A stretch of 39,509 nucleotides of DNA, from assembly GCA_051646105.1 (NCBI GenBank), contig JBOFCO010000149.1, positions 1 through 39,509 of the forward strand, written 5' to 3'. Below, piece after piece: positions 8,563 through 16,657 of this stretch. Every line of letters begins with the position of its first letter. The first letter of the stretch is position 1. Source of the stretch: JBOFCO01 sp051646105 (lineage in GTDB: Bacteria > Pseudomonadota > Alphaproteobacteria > Rhodobacterales > Rhodobacteraceae). The position numbers and the translations under genes are program-made. Below the pieces are notes generated by a model. The model did no database searches. It was given only the letters and a program-made list of their open reading frames with translations, and had not been told where the DNA came from.

Positions 8563-10089
8563 ATGATGCCCGACCCGCTGATCCTGAACCCTGCCGATAC
8601 CGTCGCCATCCTGCCGCTTCGTGTTGCTGCGGGGGCCGATCCGCTGGGAATCGGCGCGCCCTTGGCAGGGCCGGTGTCGGGGGGGCACAAGCTGGCGCGG
8701 CGCCATATCGCGGCGGGTGAGGCCATCGTGAAATTCGGCCAGATCATCGGCCACGCTACCGTCGACATACCGGCAGGCGCGCATGTCCACAGCCACAACT
8801 GCGCCTTTTCCGATCATGATACGGATTACCGGATCGGCATCGATCTTGATCGGGCACGCGCCGCCATCCCCAGCGTGCCGCCGATGACCTTTCAGGGCTA
8901 CCGCCGCGCCAACGGTCAGGTCGGCACGCGGAACTACATCGCGCTTTGTGCCACGGTGAACTGTTCCGCTACCGTTATTCGCCGCGCGGCGTTTGAGATC
9001 GAAAACTCCGGCCTGCTGGCGGATTTTCCCAACGTCGACGGCATCGTCGCCTTTGCCCATGGCTCCGGCTGCGGCATGGCTGCAGAGGGGCGCGGCTTCG
9101 ACATGCTGCAAAGGGTGCTGTGGGGGCATGCCACGCATCCCAACGTGGGTGCGGCTGTCTTCGTCGGGCTGGGGTGCGAGGTGATGCAGGTCGCCCGGAT
9201 GCAGCAGGCCTTTGGCGCAGGGGGCGCGCAAAGATTCCATGGCCTGACCATACAGGAAACCGGCGGGACGCGGGCCACGGTCGAGGCGATCAAGGCGATG
9301 GTGCGCGACCTGCTGCCCGAAGTGAACCGGGCGCGGCGCGAAACCTGCCCGGCTTCTGCACTGAAGGTGGGCCTGCAATGCGGCGGGTCCGATGGCTATT
9401 CCGGCATCACCGCCAATCCGGCGCTGGGCGTGGCTTCTGACCTGCTGGTGGGTCTGGGGGGCACGGCGATCCTGTCGGAAACCCCCGAAATCTACGGGGC
9501 AGAGCAACTGCTGCTGCGACGTGCGGCCAGCACGGATGTTGCCACACGCCTGATCGACTGCATCAAGTGGTGGGAAGGCTACACCGCGATGAACGGTGGC
9601 AGCATGGACAACAACCCAAGCCCAGGCAACAAGGCGGGGGGCTTGACGACCATCCTTGAAAAGTCACTCGGTGCTGCGGCCAAGGGCGGGTCGACGCCGC
9701 TGACCGCGTTCTACGACTATGCCGAACAGGTGACGGCGCCCGGGTTCGTGTTCATGGATACGCCCGGATATGATCCGGTTTCGGCCACCGGCCAGATCGC
9801 CGGCGGCGCGCAGCTTGTTGTCTTCACCACTGGGCGTGGATCGGCCTTCGGATCGAAACCCGCGCCCACAATCAAGGTGGCGACCAATGACGCGCTCTTC
9901 CGCCAGATGCCCGAGGACATGGACATCAACGCGGGCGATGTGCTGTCGCAGGGGGTCAGCTTGCAGGACAAGGGGCAAGAGATCCTGACAAGGATGCTTG
10001 CTGTCGCTTCTGGCGAAAAGTCGAAATCAGAGACGCTGGGCCTTGGCGACAACGAATTCGTGCCGTGGCAGGTGGGGGCGACGATGTGA
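8563..10089 (+). CDS. uxaA: Altronate dehydratase family protein (UxaA/GarD type)
   Basis: This 508-residue protein belongs to the iron-dependent altronate/galactarate dehydratase family, which converts sugar acids such as D-altronate to 2-keto-3-deoxy acids. The N-terminal SAF-like domain (to about residue 90) ends with AHVHSHNCAF. The large C-terminal domain starts at NGQVGTRNYIALC and contains conserved Cys/Gly-rich segments (FAHGSGCGM, LGCEVMQ, LQCGGSDGYSGITANPALG, GGSMDNNPSPGNKAGG). The length equals full UxaA, with both halves in one chain. GAGG lies just before the first ATG; a second ATG at 8566 is equally possible. The exact substrate cannot be read from sequence. No other uronate genes adjoin it, so altronate is the default family assignment. 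Confidence 0.85.
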   Translation: MMPDPLILNPADTVAILPLRVAAGADPLGIGAPLAGPVSGGHKLARRHIAAGEAIVKFGQIIGHATVDIPAGAHVHSHNCAFSDHDTDYRIGIDLDRARAAIPSVPPMTFQGYRRANGQVGTRNYIALCATVNCSATVIRRAAFEIENSGLLADFPNVDGIVAFAHGSGCGMAAEGRGFDMLQRVLWGHATHPNVGAAVFVGLGCEVMQVARMQQAFGAGGAQRFHGLTIQETGGTRATVEAIKAMVRDLLPEVNRARRETCPASALKVGLQCGGSDGYSGITANPALGVASDLLVGLGGTAILSETPEIYGAEQLLLRRAASTDVATRLIDCIKWWEGYTAMNGGSMDNNPSPGNKAGGLTTILEKSLGAAAKGGSTPLTAFYDYAEQVTAPGFVFMDTPGYDPVSATGQIAGGAQLVVFTTGRGSAFGSKPAPTIKVATNDALFRQMPEDMDINAGDVLSQGVSLQDKGQEILTRMLAVASGEKSKSETLGLGDNEFVPWQVGATM

Positions 10090-10095
10090 GACGCG

Positions 10096-10275
10096 CTACT
10101 TTGTCAGGATCAGCTTGCCCGCCTTGGTGATGCGCAGCGTATAGACCTGCCCGGAAAGCAGGATATGGGCCTGTCCCATGCTTTTGGTCAGATCATAGGC
10201 GTCATGGACGGGCAGGGCATTGGCTGGCAGGGCATTCAGGCGGTTTTGCAGCAGGGCGGTAACGGGCGCGTTCAT
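10096..10275 (-). CDS. hemP: HemP-like hemin uptake family small protein
   Basis: A 59-residue gene: MNAPVTALLQNRLNALPAN..., ending LLSGQVYTLRITKAGKLILTK (last 21 residues, shown in part: GQVYTLRITKAGKLILTK). This C-terminus is the hallmark of the HemP family (a short beta-strand signature finishing in GKLILTK), small proteins linked to haem/iron uptake control; in some bacteria HemP activates haem receptor genes. GAGGA lies 8 bp before the ATG on the minus strand, a good ribosome-binding site. It converges on the altronate dehydratase gene with 6 bp between stops and sits alone; haem transporter genes are not in the window. Function is inferred from family only. Confidence 0.8.
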   Translation of the reverse strand: MNAPVTALLQNRLNALPANALPVHDAYDLTKSMGQAHILLSGQVYTLRITKAGKLILTK

Positions 10276-10341
10276 GGCATCCTCACGGGAAGGGGGTTGC
10301 GGATCGGCCTTGGCTATGCGTCTGCTGGCTTGGCAACAAAA

Positions 10342-10369
10342 TACTTACTTAATTTATCGGAAATGTAAA
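10342..10369 (-). promoter_or_regulatory. Candidate promoter of the HemP-like gene
   Basis: The region upstream of the HemP-like gene is strikingly AT-rich for this genome. On the minus strand, TTTACA (10369-10364) resembles a -35 box (5 of 6) and lies 16 bp before TAAGTA (10347-10342), a weaker -10. No recognisable Fur, Irr or RirA site was identified by eye. Confidence 0.35.
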
Positions 10370-10378
10370 GCCATGTGT

Positions 10379-10876
10379 TCAGGGCATTTTGCGGGTATCC
10401 GGCGGTAGCACTGTCCAGGGCTGGGCATAGCGATGCTCTTCCAGGTTCGCCCCGTCCCCGATGCGATCCACCACGGCGAAAAGTCCGGGTGCGGAAAGGG
10501 GAGTCAGCACGCCGTGCCACCTGCCCCGATGCAGGTTGATGCCTTGGGCGCCGTTCGTCAGAAAGGCACGGGGCCGGTCATCCGGGCTTTCGGCCACGAT
10601 CACCAGAAAGGGCATGGCCGTCATCGGGATGAAGGCCTGGCTTCCCGATGGATGACGTTCGATCAGATCAAGGCTGTAGGGCAGGGCGCGCGGCACGGCA
10701 TCAAAGATCGATATGCCCGCGCGTCCCTCCGCGAAATCAATCCGCGCCCGGTCGTGATGGCGGCGGCAAAAACCGGCATTGATCGCGCGAAATTCCCCCG
10801 TGGCGTCCAGCACATCGCCAAACGGCGCAAAGGCTGCGCCGGTCAGCGGTTCCGCATGGATCAAACGGGCGGTCAT
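10379..10876 (-). CDS. allA: Ureidoglycolate lyase
   Basis: About 165 residues, cupin-like ureidoglycolate lyase, which splits (S)-ureidoglycolate to glyoxylate and urea at the end of purine catabolism. Family features are visible: an N-terminal AEPLTGAAFAPFGDVL, IERHPSGSQAFIPM (conserved His), ESPDDRPRAFLTNGAQGINLHRG in part (GQGINLHRG-like motif), WHGVLTPL and FAVVDR. I start at ATG 10876 (MTARLIHAEPL); a GTG three codons upstream is an alternative and no strong ribosome-binding site decides. It is the last gene of the minus-strand run puuE/uraD, ureidoglycine aminohydrolase, allA, separated by 78 bp from its upstream neighbour. Confidence 0.93.
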   Translation of the reverse strand: MTARLIHAEPLTGAAFAPFGDVLDATGEFRAINAGFCRRHHDRARIDFAEGRAGISIFDAVPRALPYSLDLIERHPSGSQAFIPMTAMPFLVIVAESPDDRPRAFLTNGAQGINLHRGRWHGVLTPLSAPGLFAVVDRIGDGANLEEHRYAQPWTVLPPDTRKMP

Positions 10877-10954
10877 GTGTCGCACACCGCAGGGGACGCC
10901 GGTCCATCAGCCCGAAGGCAAATCCAGGACACATGGGTCGAAAGAAAAGCGCTG

Positions 10955-11803
10955 TCAGCGCCCGAAGGCACCCGGGCCGCGCAGTTTCGCATGGCGGTTC
11001 ACATCCTTGTACAGCAGATAGCGGAACGGGCCGGGACCAGCGGCATAGCAGGCCTGCGGGCAATAGGCGCGCAGCCACATGAAATCGCCTGCCTCTACCT
11101 CTACCCAGTCGCGGTTCAGTTTATAGACAGCCTTGCCTTCCAGCACATAAAGCCCGTGTTCCATCACATGGGTTTCCTCGAAAGGGATCAGACCGCCCGG
11201 CTGAAAAGTGACGATGTTGACATGGGCGTCATGGCGCAGGTCCGCAGGGTCCACGAAGCGGGTGGTGGACCATCGGCCCGCCGTATCGGGCATGGCGACG
11301 GGTTCGACGGCGCGGTCAGACGTGACAAAGGCCTGTGGCACAGGCAGGGCCGGGGCAGGTTCATAAAGCTTGCGCAGCCAGTGAAAACGGGTTGGCGTCG
11401 TCCCCTCTGCCAGCAGCGTCCACTTCGCACCGGGGGGGATATAGGCGTAAGCGCCCGCTTCCAGATCATGGCCCTTGCCGTCTATGGTCAGCGTTGCCAG
11501 CCCGCCTGTAAAGAACAGCCAGTGTTCCGCACCTGTCTCGGCATCAGGCATGTCGGATCCGCCACCGGGGGCCACCTCCATCACATACTGGCTGAAGGTT
11601 TCAGCAAACCCGCTCATCGGGCGGGCGATCAGCCAAAGCTTCGTCTTGTCCCATCCGGGCAGATAGCTGGTGACAATGTCTGAAAAGCAGCCCCTGGGGA
11701 TGAAGCAATAGGCATCGGTGAACACGGCGCGACCCGTCATCAGCGCGGTCTGCGGTGGCAATCCACCGGGTGGTACAAAATATGCGCCGGGTTTGTCAGT
11801 CAT
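10955..11803 (-). CDS. allE: (S)-ureidoglycine aminohydrolase (bicupin)
   Basis: This 282-residue protein is a double-cupin enzyme that releases ammonia from (S)-ureidoglycine to give (S)-ureidoglycolate. The two cupin halves lie at about residues 60-135 (HWLFFTGGLATLTIDGKG ... YAYIPPGAKW) and 190-270 (FQPGGLIPFEETHVMEHGLY in part, YVLEGKAVYKLN, EAGDFMWLRAYCPQACYA). The metal-binding set of the second cupin is suggested by EETHVMEHG. Its start overlaps the PuuE-UraD stop in ATGA (11800-11803). Its product is the substrate of AllA encoded downstream, so order matches pathway flow. Allantoate amidohydrolase, needed between allantoinase and this enzyme, is not in the window. Confidence 0.93.
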   Translation of the reverse strand: MTDKPGAYFVPPGGLPPQTALMTGRAVFTDAYCFIPRGCFSDIVTSYLPGWDKTKLWLIARPMSGFAETFSQYVMEVAPGGGSDMPDAETGAEHWLFFTGGLATLTIDGKGHDLEAGAYAYIPPGAKWTLLAEGTTPTRFHWLRKLYEPAPALPVPQAFVTSDRAVEPVAMPDTAGRWSTTRFVDPADLRHDAHVNIVTFQPGGLIPFEETHVMEHGLYVLEGKAVYKLNRDWVEVEAGDFMWLRAYCPQACYAAGPGPFRYLLYKDVNRHAKLRGPGAFGR

Positions 11804-13227
11804 GGCAGCATGTCCTTCAGACGAAGTTCGGCGATACGCTCGACCTGCGCGCAGGCGGTGGTGAATTCGGTTGCAGAATTGTTGCCGATGCGGGTGTGAA
11901 AGGCGGCAAGGATGCTGTCCTTCGTATTGTCCCGCACGGCAATGATGAACGGAAAGCCATGCTTGGCAGTATAGTCCGCGTTCAGCCTTTCAAAGGTGGC
12001 GCGTTCGGCATCTGTCAACGCATCCAGCGCGGCGCTGGCCTGTTCGGCGGTGCTTTCCACCGTCAGGCGTTTTGCTGCGGCAAGTTTTCCCGCAAGATCG
12101 GGATGGGCGCGCAGGACGCCGAGGCGTTCTTCTTGGCTGGCAGAGCGGAACATGCGGGCCAGCGCATTATGCAGCCCGGTCGCGCTGTCATGCGCCGGGC
12201 CGAGTTCCAGCGCCCAGGCTCTTTCCGCGATCCACGGCGAATGCTCGAACACAGACCCGAAGCGTTCGACGAACCTGTCGCGGGTCATCTGCGAAGGGCG
12301 CTCCCATCGCTTGTGCGGATGCGTGGTCCGCCAGTGCTCGGCGATCTGTCCGCGCGTGGCGAACCATACGCCAGACTGCGCCTGCACATGGTCCAGAAAC
12401 CGGATCAGCCCGGCAATCTTGCCGGCACGACCGATCAGGCGGTTGTGCAGACCGATGGAAAACATCCTCGCCTGTCCTCGCTGACCTTCGGCGTAAAGCG
12501 TGTCGAACGTGTCTTTCAGATACTGAAAGAACTGCTCGCCGTTGATATAGCCCGGCGCGGTGGCAAAGCGCATGTCATTGGCTTCCAGTGTGTAAGGGAT
12601 CACCAACTGGTCATGGTCGCCATATTCCCGCCAATAGGGCAGGTCGTCATCGTAGGTATCGGAAATCCAGTCGAGTTTCCGGGTTTCCGCTGTCAGTCGC
12701 ACGGTGTTCATCGAACAGCGCCCGGTGTACCAGCCGCGCGGCGGTGCCCCGGTCACTTCTTCATGCAGCCGTAAACTCTCCGCGATCTGCCGCGCCTCTT
12801 CCTCCGCAGGCATATCGCGATGATCGACCCATTTCAGGCCGTGGCTGGCGATCTCCCAGCCTGCCGCCTTCATGGTGGCCACCTGTTCGGGATTGCGGGC
12901 CAGCGCGGTGGTCACGCCGAAGATCGTCACAGGCAGGCCGCGTTCGGTGAACAGCCGGTGCAGCCGCCAGAATCCGGCCCGCGCCCCATAGTCGTAAATC
13001 GACTCCATGTTCCAGTGGCGCATTCCGGGCCAAGGCGCCGCCCCGGCGATGTCGGACAGGAATGCCTCTGACTGGGCATCACCGTGCAGCAAGTTGTTTT
13101 CCCCACCCTCTTCGTAATTCAGCACGATACTGATGGCGACCTTCGCACCGCCCGGCCATTGTGGGTCGGGCGGGTTTGGCCCGTGGCCACGGAAATCGCG
13201 GGGATAGCGGGGGGCGTCGATACTCAT
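11800..13227 (-). CDS. puuE: Bifunctional allantoinase PuuE / OHCU decarboxylase UraD
   Basis: A 475-residue fusion of two purine-degradation enzymes. Residues 1 to about 305 are the PuuE-type, polysaccharide deacetylase-related allantoinase (YPRDFRGHGPNPPDPQWPGG, NYEEGGENNLLHGD, GWEIASHGLKW, ARMFSIGLHNRLIGRAGK). Residues about 310-475 are UraD, which decarboxylates 2-oxo-4-hydroxy-4-carboxy-5-ureidoimidazoline to (S)-allantoin (FGSVFEHSPWIAERAW, RAHPDLAGK with its His at 375, HGFPFIIAVR). So one chain makes and then opens allantoin. I start at ATG 13227 (MSIDAPRYPRDF), the standard PuuE beginning; the frame is open further upstream without family similarity. It is divergent from uraH, whose product is the UraD substrate. 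Confidence 0.93.
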   Translation of the reverse strand: MSIDAPRYPRDFRGHGPNPPDPQWPGGAKVAISIVLNYEEGGENNLLHGDAQSEAFLSDIAGAAPWPGMRHWNMESIYDYGARAGFWRLHRLFTERGLPVTIFGVTTALARNPEQVATMKAAGWEIASHGLKWVDHRDMPAEEEARQIAESLRLHEEVTGAPPRGWYTGRCSMNTVRLTAETRKLDWISDTYDDDLPYWREYGDHDQLVIPYTLEANDMRFATAPGYINGEQFFQYLKDTFDTLYAEGQRGQARMFSIGLHNRLIGRAGKIAGLIRFLDHVQAQSGVWFATRGQIAEHWRTTHPHKRWERPSQMTRDRFVERFGSVFEHSPWIAERAWALELGPAHDSATGLHNALARMFRSASQEERLGVLRAHPDLAGKLAAAKRLTVESTAEQASAALDALTDAERATFERLNADYTAKHGFPFIIAVRDNTKDSILAAFHTRIGNNSATEFTTACAQVERIAELRLKDMLP

Positions 13228-13320
13228 GCCGCCAGCATGGCGCGGCGCGCAGGGAAAATCCATAAGGCGGTTGCGGATAATTCGCACGCGGCTAGGCTGA
13301 TCGCAACAGGGGAGGGGCCG

Positions 13321-13674
13321 ATGGGCAAGCTGTCGACACATGTGCTGGATACCGCGCGGGGAAAACCGGCGGCGGGGGTGAAGATCACGCTCTACCGGGT
13401 CAGCGGCAACAGCCACAAGCGCATCGCCGAGGCAGTGACGAACGCCGATGGCCGCACCGATGCGCCGCTGCTGGAAGGCGCGGCGCTGAAGGAAGGCAGC
13501 TATGAACTGATCTTCGCGGCGGGGGATTACCTGCGCGCCACTGCGCAGACAGGTGCGGGCGTGCTGTTCCTTGACGAAATCCCGATCCGCTTCGGTGTGC
13601 CGGACGCGGCGGGGCATTATCATGTGCCGCTTCTGCTGTCGCCCTTTGGCTATTCGACCTATCGGGGAAGCTAG
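13321..13674 (+). CDS. uraH: 5-hydroxyisourate hydrolase (transthyretin-related)
   Basis: This 117-residue enzyme hydrolyses 5-hydroxyisourate, the product of urate oxidation, to OHCU. It opens with GKLSTHVLDTARGKPAAGV (catalytic His at 7) and ends in the signature tetrapeptide YRGS, which distinguishes these hydrolases from true transthyretins. ATG 13321 follows a GGGGAGGGG stretch that serves as ribosome-binding site; the frame is open upstream but without similarity. It diverges from the PuuE-UraD gene across 93 bp. Its TAG stop lies within a CTAG palindrome shared with the stop codon of the converging hydrolase gene. Confidence 0.96.
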   Translation: MGKLSTHVLDTARGKPAAGVKITLYRVSGNSHKRIAEAVTNADGRTDAPLLEGAALKEGSYELIFAAGDYLRATAQTGAGVLFLDEIPIRFGVPDAAGHYHVPLLLSPFGYSTYRGS

Positions 13675-14294
13675 ACGCCCAGGCTTCTGGCCAGAAACTC
13701 CGCGGCTTCCTGCAGGCCTGCCGGGCTGAAATCATGGCCCAGACGCGGCACGATCCGGCAGGTGACATCGGCCCCGCAACCTGCCAGTCGTTCGGCGGCA
13801 CTTTCGCTTTCAAGGCACGAAATCACCCCGTCCTCCTGCCCGTGAATCAGCAGGGCGTGGGCTTTTGGCAGGGCGTCCGCCATATCATCGATGGCAAGCC
13901 TGCCGCAAAAGGCCACCACACCCGCGACGGGCCAGCGGCCCGAGGCCAGCGCATCCAGCGCCATGATCGCGCCCTGTGAAAATCCGGCCAGCGCCACGCG
14001 GTCAGGCCGCCCCGCCAACCCATGTGCGGCCATTTCCCGCTCCAGCACCGCGTCAAAGGCGGCCCGTGCGGCGGCGACGCGGCCGGGGCGGTTTTCGGCC
14101 GTCACGCCCGCGACGCTGAACCACTGCCGCGCGTCGCGCCCGCCGTCGAACGGAAAGGGCGCATCGGGCTGGGCAAAGACCACCCCGGGCACCGCCGAAA
14201 CAAGCGCGGGCGACAGGCCCGCCACCATCCGGTTCATGTCCCGTCCCCAGGCACCGACGCCATGCAGTGTCACGACCAGTGCAGGTTGCATCAT
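13671..14294 (-). CDS. Alpha/beta hydrolase, phospholipase/carboxylesterase family
   Basis: This 207-residue protein has the alpha/beta-hydrolase fold of the phospholipase/carboxylesterase (YpfH-like) family. LVVTLHGVGAWGRDM gives the oxyanion-hole region, GFSQGAIMALDAL the nucleophile elbow (Ser near 114), LIHGQEDGVI the catalytic Asp and RLGHDFSP the catalytic His. No signal peptide is seen, so it should be cytoplasmic. The substrate is unknown. It lies between uraH (tail to tail, sharing CTAG for both stops) and puuD (head to head, 140 bp), so it interrupts the purine genes but need not belong to the pathway. ATG 14294 or 14291 may start. Confidence 0.85.
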   Translation of the reverse strand: MMQPALVVTLHGVGAWGRDMNRMVAGLSPALVSAVPGVVFAQPDAPFPFDGGRDARQWFSVAGVTAENRPGRVAAARAAFDAVLEREMAAHGLAGRPDRVALAGFSQGAIMALDALASGRWPVAGVVAFCGRLAIDDMADALPKAHALLIHGQEDGVISCLESESAAERLAGCGADVTCRIVPRLGHDFSPAGLQEAAEFLARSLGV

Positions 14295-14341
14295 GTTTAT
14301 CCTGTGTCCTTGCAGGGCGTTGCTTAACCGGTGCGGAAAAT

Positions 14342-14369
14342 GCCGACAAGGCTTGCCTGTCGGCTTGTC
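14342..14369. promoter_or_regulatory. Overlapping inverted repeats between the hydrolase gene and puuD
   Basis: In the 140-bp divergent region, GCCGACA (14342-14348) pairs with TGTCGGC (14358-14364), while GACAAG (14345-14350) pairs with CTTGTC (14364-14369). The two pairings share bases and exclude each other if transcribed; as DNA they could be an operator. No regulator can be named. Confidence 0.3.
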
Positions 14370-14434
14370 ACCGCCTCTGCAGTTGCGGGCAGCGACGGAA
14401 TTTCGGAAGCTGCCGCGAAAGAAGGGGGTGCGAC

Positions 14435-15661
14435 ATGCCGGAAACCGCCGTGATATGGGAATGGCTGACTTTTGCCCTGCGCTGGACGCATGTCGTCACC
14501 GGCATCGCGTGGATCGGATCATCCTTCTATTTCATCGCGCTTGATCTTGGTCTGCACCGGGACCGCAACCTGGCTTCTGGCGCCGATGGCGAGGAGTGGC
14601 AGGTGCATGGGGGCGGGTTCTACCATGTGCAGAAATACCTCGTCGCACCCGCAGCGATGCCGGATCATCTGGTCTGGTTCAAATGGGAAAGCTATTCGAC
14701 CTGGCTTTCGGGTTTTGCCCTGCTGGCGGTGATCTATTACGCGAGTGCGGAGCTGTTCCTGGTTGATCCGGGCGTGGCGGAACTGGCTGTCTGGCAGGCG
14801 GTGGCGATCTCGATGGCCTCGCTGGCGCTGGGCTGGATTGTCTACAACACGCTCTGCAAGGCGTTTGTGGATGCGAACCAGACCGCGCTGATGCTGGCAT
14901 TGTTCGCTGTACTTGTGGCAATGGCATGGGGCTATACGCAGGTGTTTTCCGGCCGTGCGGCGCTGCTGCATCTGGGGGCCTTCACCGCCACGATCATGTC
15001 GGCCAACGTGTTCTTCATCATCATGCCGAACCAGCGCGTGGTGGTGGCCGACCTGAAAGCGGGGCGCAAGCCCGATCCGAAATACGGCAAGATCGCCAAG
15101 CAACGTTCCACGCACAACAACTATCTGACCCTGCCGGTCGTGTTCCTGATGCTGTCGAACCACTACCCGCTGGCCTTTGCTTCCGACGCGAACTGGATCA
15201 TCGCCAGCCTGATCTTTCTGGTGGGGGTATTGATCCGGCATTATTTCAACAGCCGTCATGCGCGGACCGGCAATCCGACCTGGACCTGGGCCGTCGTCGT
15301 GATCCTGATGATCGTGATTGCCTGGTTTTCGACCGCGCCGATGTTCCATGATGAGGTAGGGGATGCGGCGCTGACCCCCGCCGCACAGCGCTTCGCCGAC
15401 GCTGAAGGGTTCGAGGAGGTCAGCAATATCGTCATGGGCCGCTGTTCCATGTGCCATGCCGCCGAACCGGGATGGGAAGGCATGTACTGGCCGCCCAAGG
15501 CCGTGCGTCTGGATACGCCGGGCCACATTGCGCGACACGCGCGGGAAATCTATCTTCAGGCCGGACTGACCGATGCCATGCCGCCCGGAAACCTGTCGTT
15601 TATCGAACCGCAGGAACGGGCGGCCATCGTCAGATGGTATCGGGCTGCCACCGATTCATGA
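14435..15661 (+). CDS. puuD: Urate oxidase PuuD, membrane-bound with cytochrome c domain
   Basis: This 408-residue protein oxidises urate to 5-hydroxyisourate, sending electrons to the respiratory chain through its own cytochrome c domain rather than to oxygen as soluble uricase does. The N-terminal part carries about eight membrane helices (LRWTHVVTGIAWIGSSFYFI, LLAVIYYASAELFLV, IIASLIFLVGVLIRHYF) and conserved HVVTG and NYLTLPVVFLMLSNHYPL-type segments. The C-terminal domain has the haem c site CSMCH (residues 337-341), with a candidate axial Met in DAMPPGN. ATG 14435 is chosen because AAGAAGGGGG precedes it and MPETAVIWEWLTFALRW is typical. Its product feeds UraH and the PuuE-UraD fusion. 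It overlaps galM by 6 bp tail to tail. Confidence 0.95.
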   Translation: MPETAVIWEWLTFALRWTHVVTGIAWIGSSFYFIALDLGLHRDRNLASGADGEEWQVHGGGFYHVQKYLVAPAAMPDHLVWFKWESYSTWLSGFALLAVIYYASAELFLVDPGVAELAVWQAVAISMASLALGWIVYNTLCKAFVDANQTALMLALFAVLVAMAWGYTQVFSGRAALLHLGAFTATIMSANVFFIIMPNQRVVVADLKAGRKPDPKYGKIAKQRSTHNNYLTLPVVFLMLSNHYPLAFASDANWIIASLIFLVGVLIRHYFNSRHARTGNPTWTWAVVVILMIVIAWFSTAPMFHDEVGDAALTPAAQRFADAEGFEEVSNIVMGRCSMCHAAEPGWEGMYWPPKAVRLDTPGHIARHAREIYLQAGLTDAMPPGNLSFIEPQERAAIVRWYRAATDS

Positions 15662-16657
15662 TCCGTCGCGGCCAAGAATGAACCGGGTTTCCTGCCGGTA
15701 GGTCTGATCCGGCTCCAGCAGGATCGAGGGAAAGTTGGGGTGATGCGGCGCGTCGGGCCAGCCCTGCGGCTCCATCGCCAGTCCGGCGTGACGGCCATAG
15801 GGCTGACCCATCAGGCCGATGTGCGGGGCGGTGTTCATCCGCGCGGCATCATAGATTTGCAGGCCGGGTTCCGTCGTTTCGATCCGCAGGATCGGGCCGC
15901 GCCGCCCCCGCAGTTCTGCCGCGAGTTCCGGGCGGGCCCTACGGGCATCGGCAAGGCAGAAATTGTGATCAATATCCTGCGCTGCGGGCAGGGCGGCACC
16001 CGCCCGGAAATCAAATCCCGTGCCCGTCACATCGCGGACTTCCCCCGTGGGAATGCTTGTGGAATCAACCGGCGTATAATGGCCCGCCGCAATGGTCAGC
16101 CTGTGGCCCGAAAGATCGGTCGTCCCATCCATGTTCCAATAGGCATGATGGGCAAGGTTGATCGGCGTCAGCGCGTCAGTGGTGACCAGCATCACCAGAG
16201 ACAACGTTGCAGGCGGCACGATGCGATATTCGGCAAGAATCCGGCGGTTTCCCGGAAAGCCGCCATGTCCGTCCACCAGGTCAAGCGACAGCACCACATG
16301 CGCAGGCCCCTGTGCGGCAACCTTCCAGATCGCGGCCCATGTGCCGCAGTCGCCGCCGTGCAGGGTGTTGCGGCCCCCTTCGTTCGCCTCCAGCCGATGT
16401 GTTTTCCCGCCGATCTCCAGACTTGCCCCGGCAATGCGGTTGGCGACGGGGCCGACAATCGCGCCGTAGAACTTCATCGGACCCAGATAGTCGGCAGGGG
16501 TTTCGCTGCCCAGCACCAAAGGCCACGGCGTTCCGGCCAGACGCAGATCTTGCAGAACGGCACCGAGGGTAAGGACGGATGCCGTCAGCTCCCCGTCGCG
16601 CAACAGGATGCGCCGGATTTCACGCCCGTTCGGCAGGGTGAAGAAATGCCCGTTCAT
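15656..16657 (-). CDS. galM: Aldose 1-epimerase (galactose mutarotase)
   Basis: This 333-residue mutarotase interconverts the alpha and beta anomers of galactose or similar sugars. Family motifs are present: GPVANRIAGASLEIGGKTH-like N-terminal region with NRI, NTLHGG, NLAHHAYWNMDG (catalytic His), and ILLEPDQTYRQET near the end (catalytic Glu). The ATG at 16657 overlaps the lactonase stop as ATGA; the frame stays open upstream but that is the lactonase gene. It is the last gene of a five-gene overlapping operon for galactose oxidation, where it would supply the beta anomer used by the first dehydrogenase. Confidence 0.93.
   Translation of the reverse strand: MNGHFFTLPNGREIRRILLRDGELTASVLTLGAVLQDLRLAGTPWPLVLGSETPADYLGPMKFYGAIVGPVANRIAGASLEIGGKTHRLEANEGGRNTLHGGDCGTWAAIWKVAAQGPAHVVLSLDLVDGHGGFPGNRRILAEYRIVPPATLSLVMLVTTDALTPINLAHHAYWNMDGTTDLSGHRLTIAAGHYTPVDSTSIPTGEVRDVTGTGFDFRAGAALPAAQDIDHNFCLADARRARPELAAELRGRRGPILRIETTEPGLQIYDAARMNTAPHIGLMGQPYGRHAGLAMEPQGWPDAPHHPNFPSILLEPDQTYRQETRFILGRDGS

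Noticed and set aside
10433..11683. Plus-strand frame of 416 codons opposite allA and the ureidoglycine aminohydrolase gene
   Set aside because: Shadow of two well-supported enzymes on the minus strand; no domain or ribosome-binding site.
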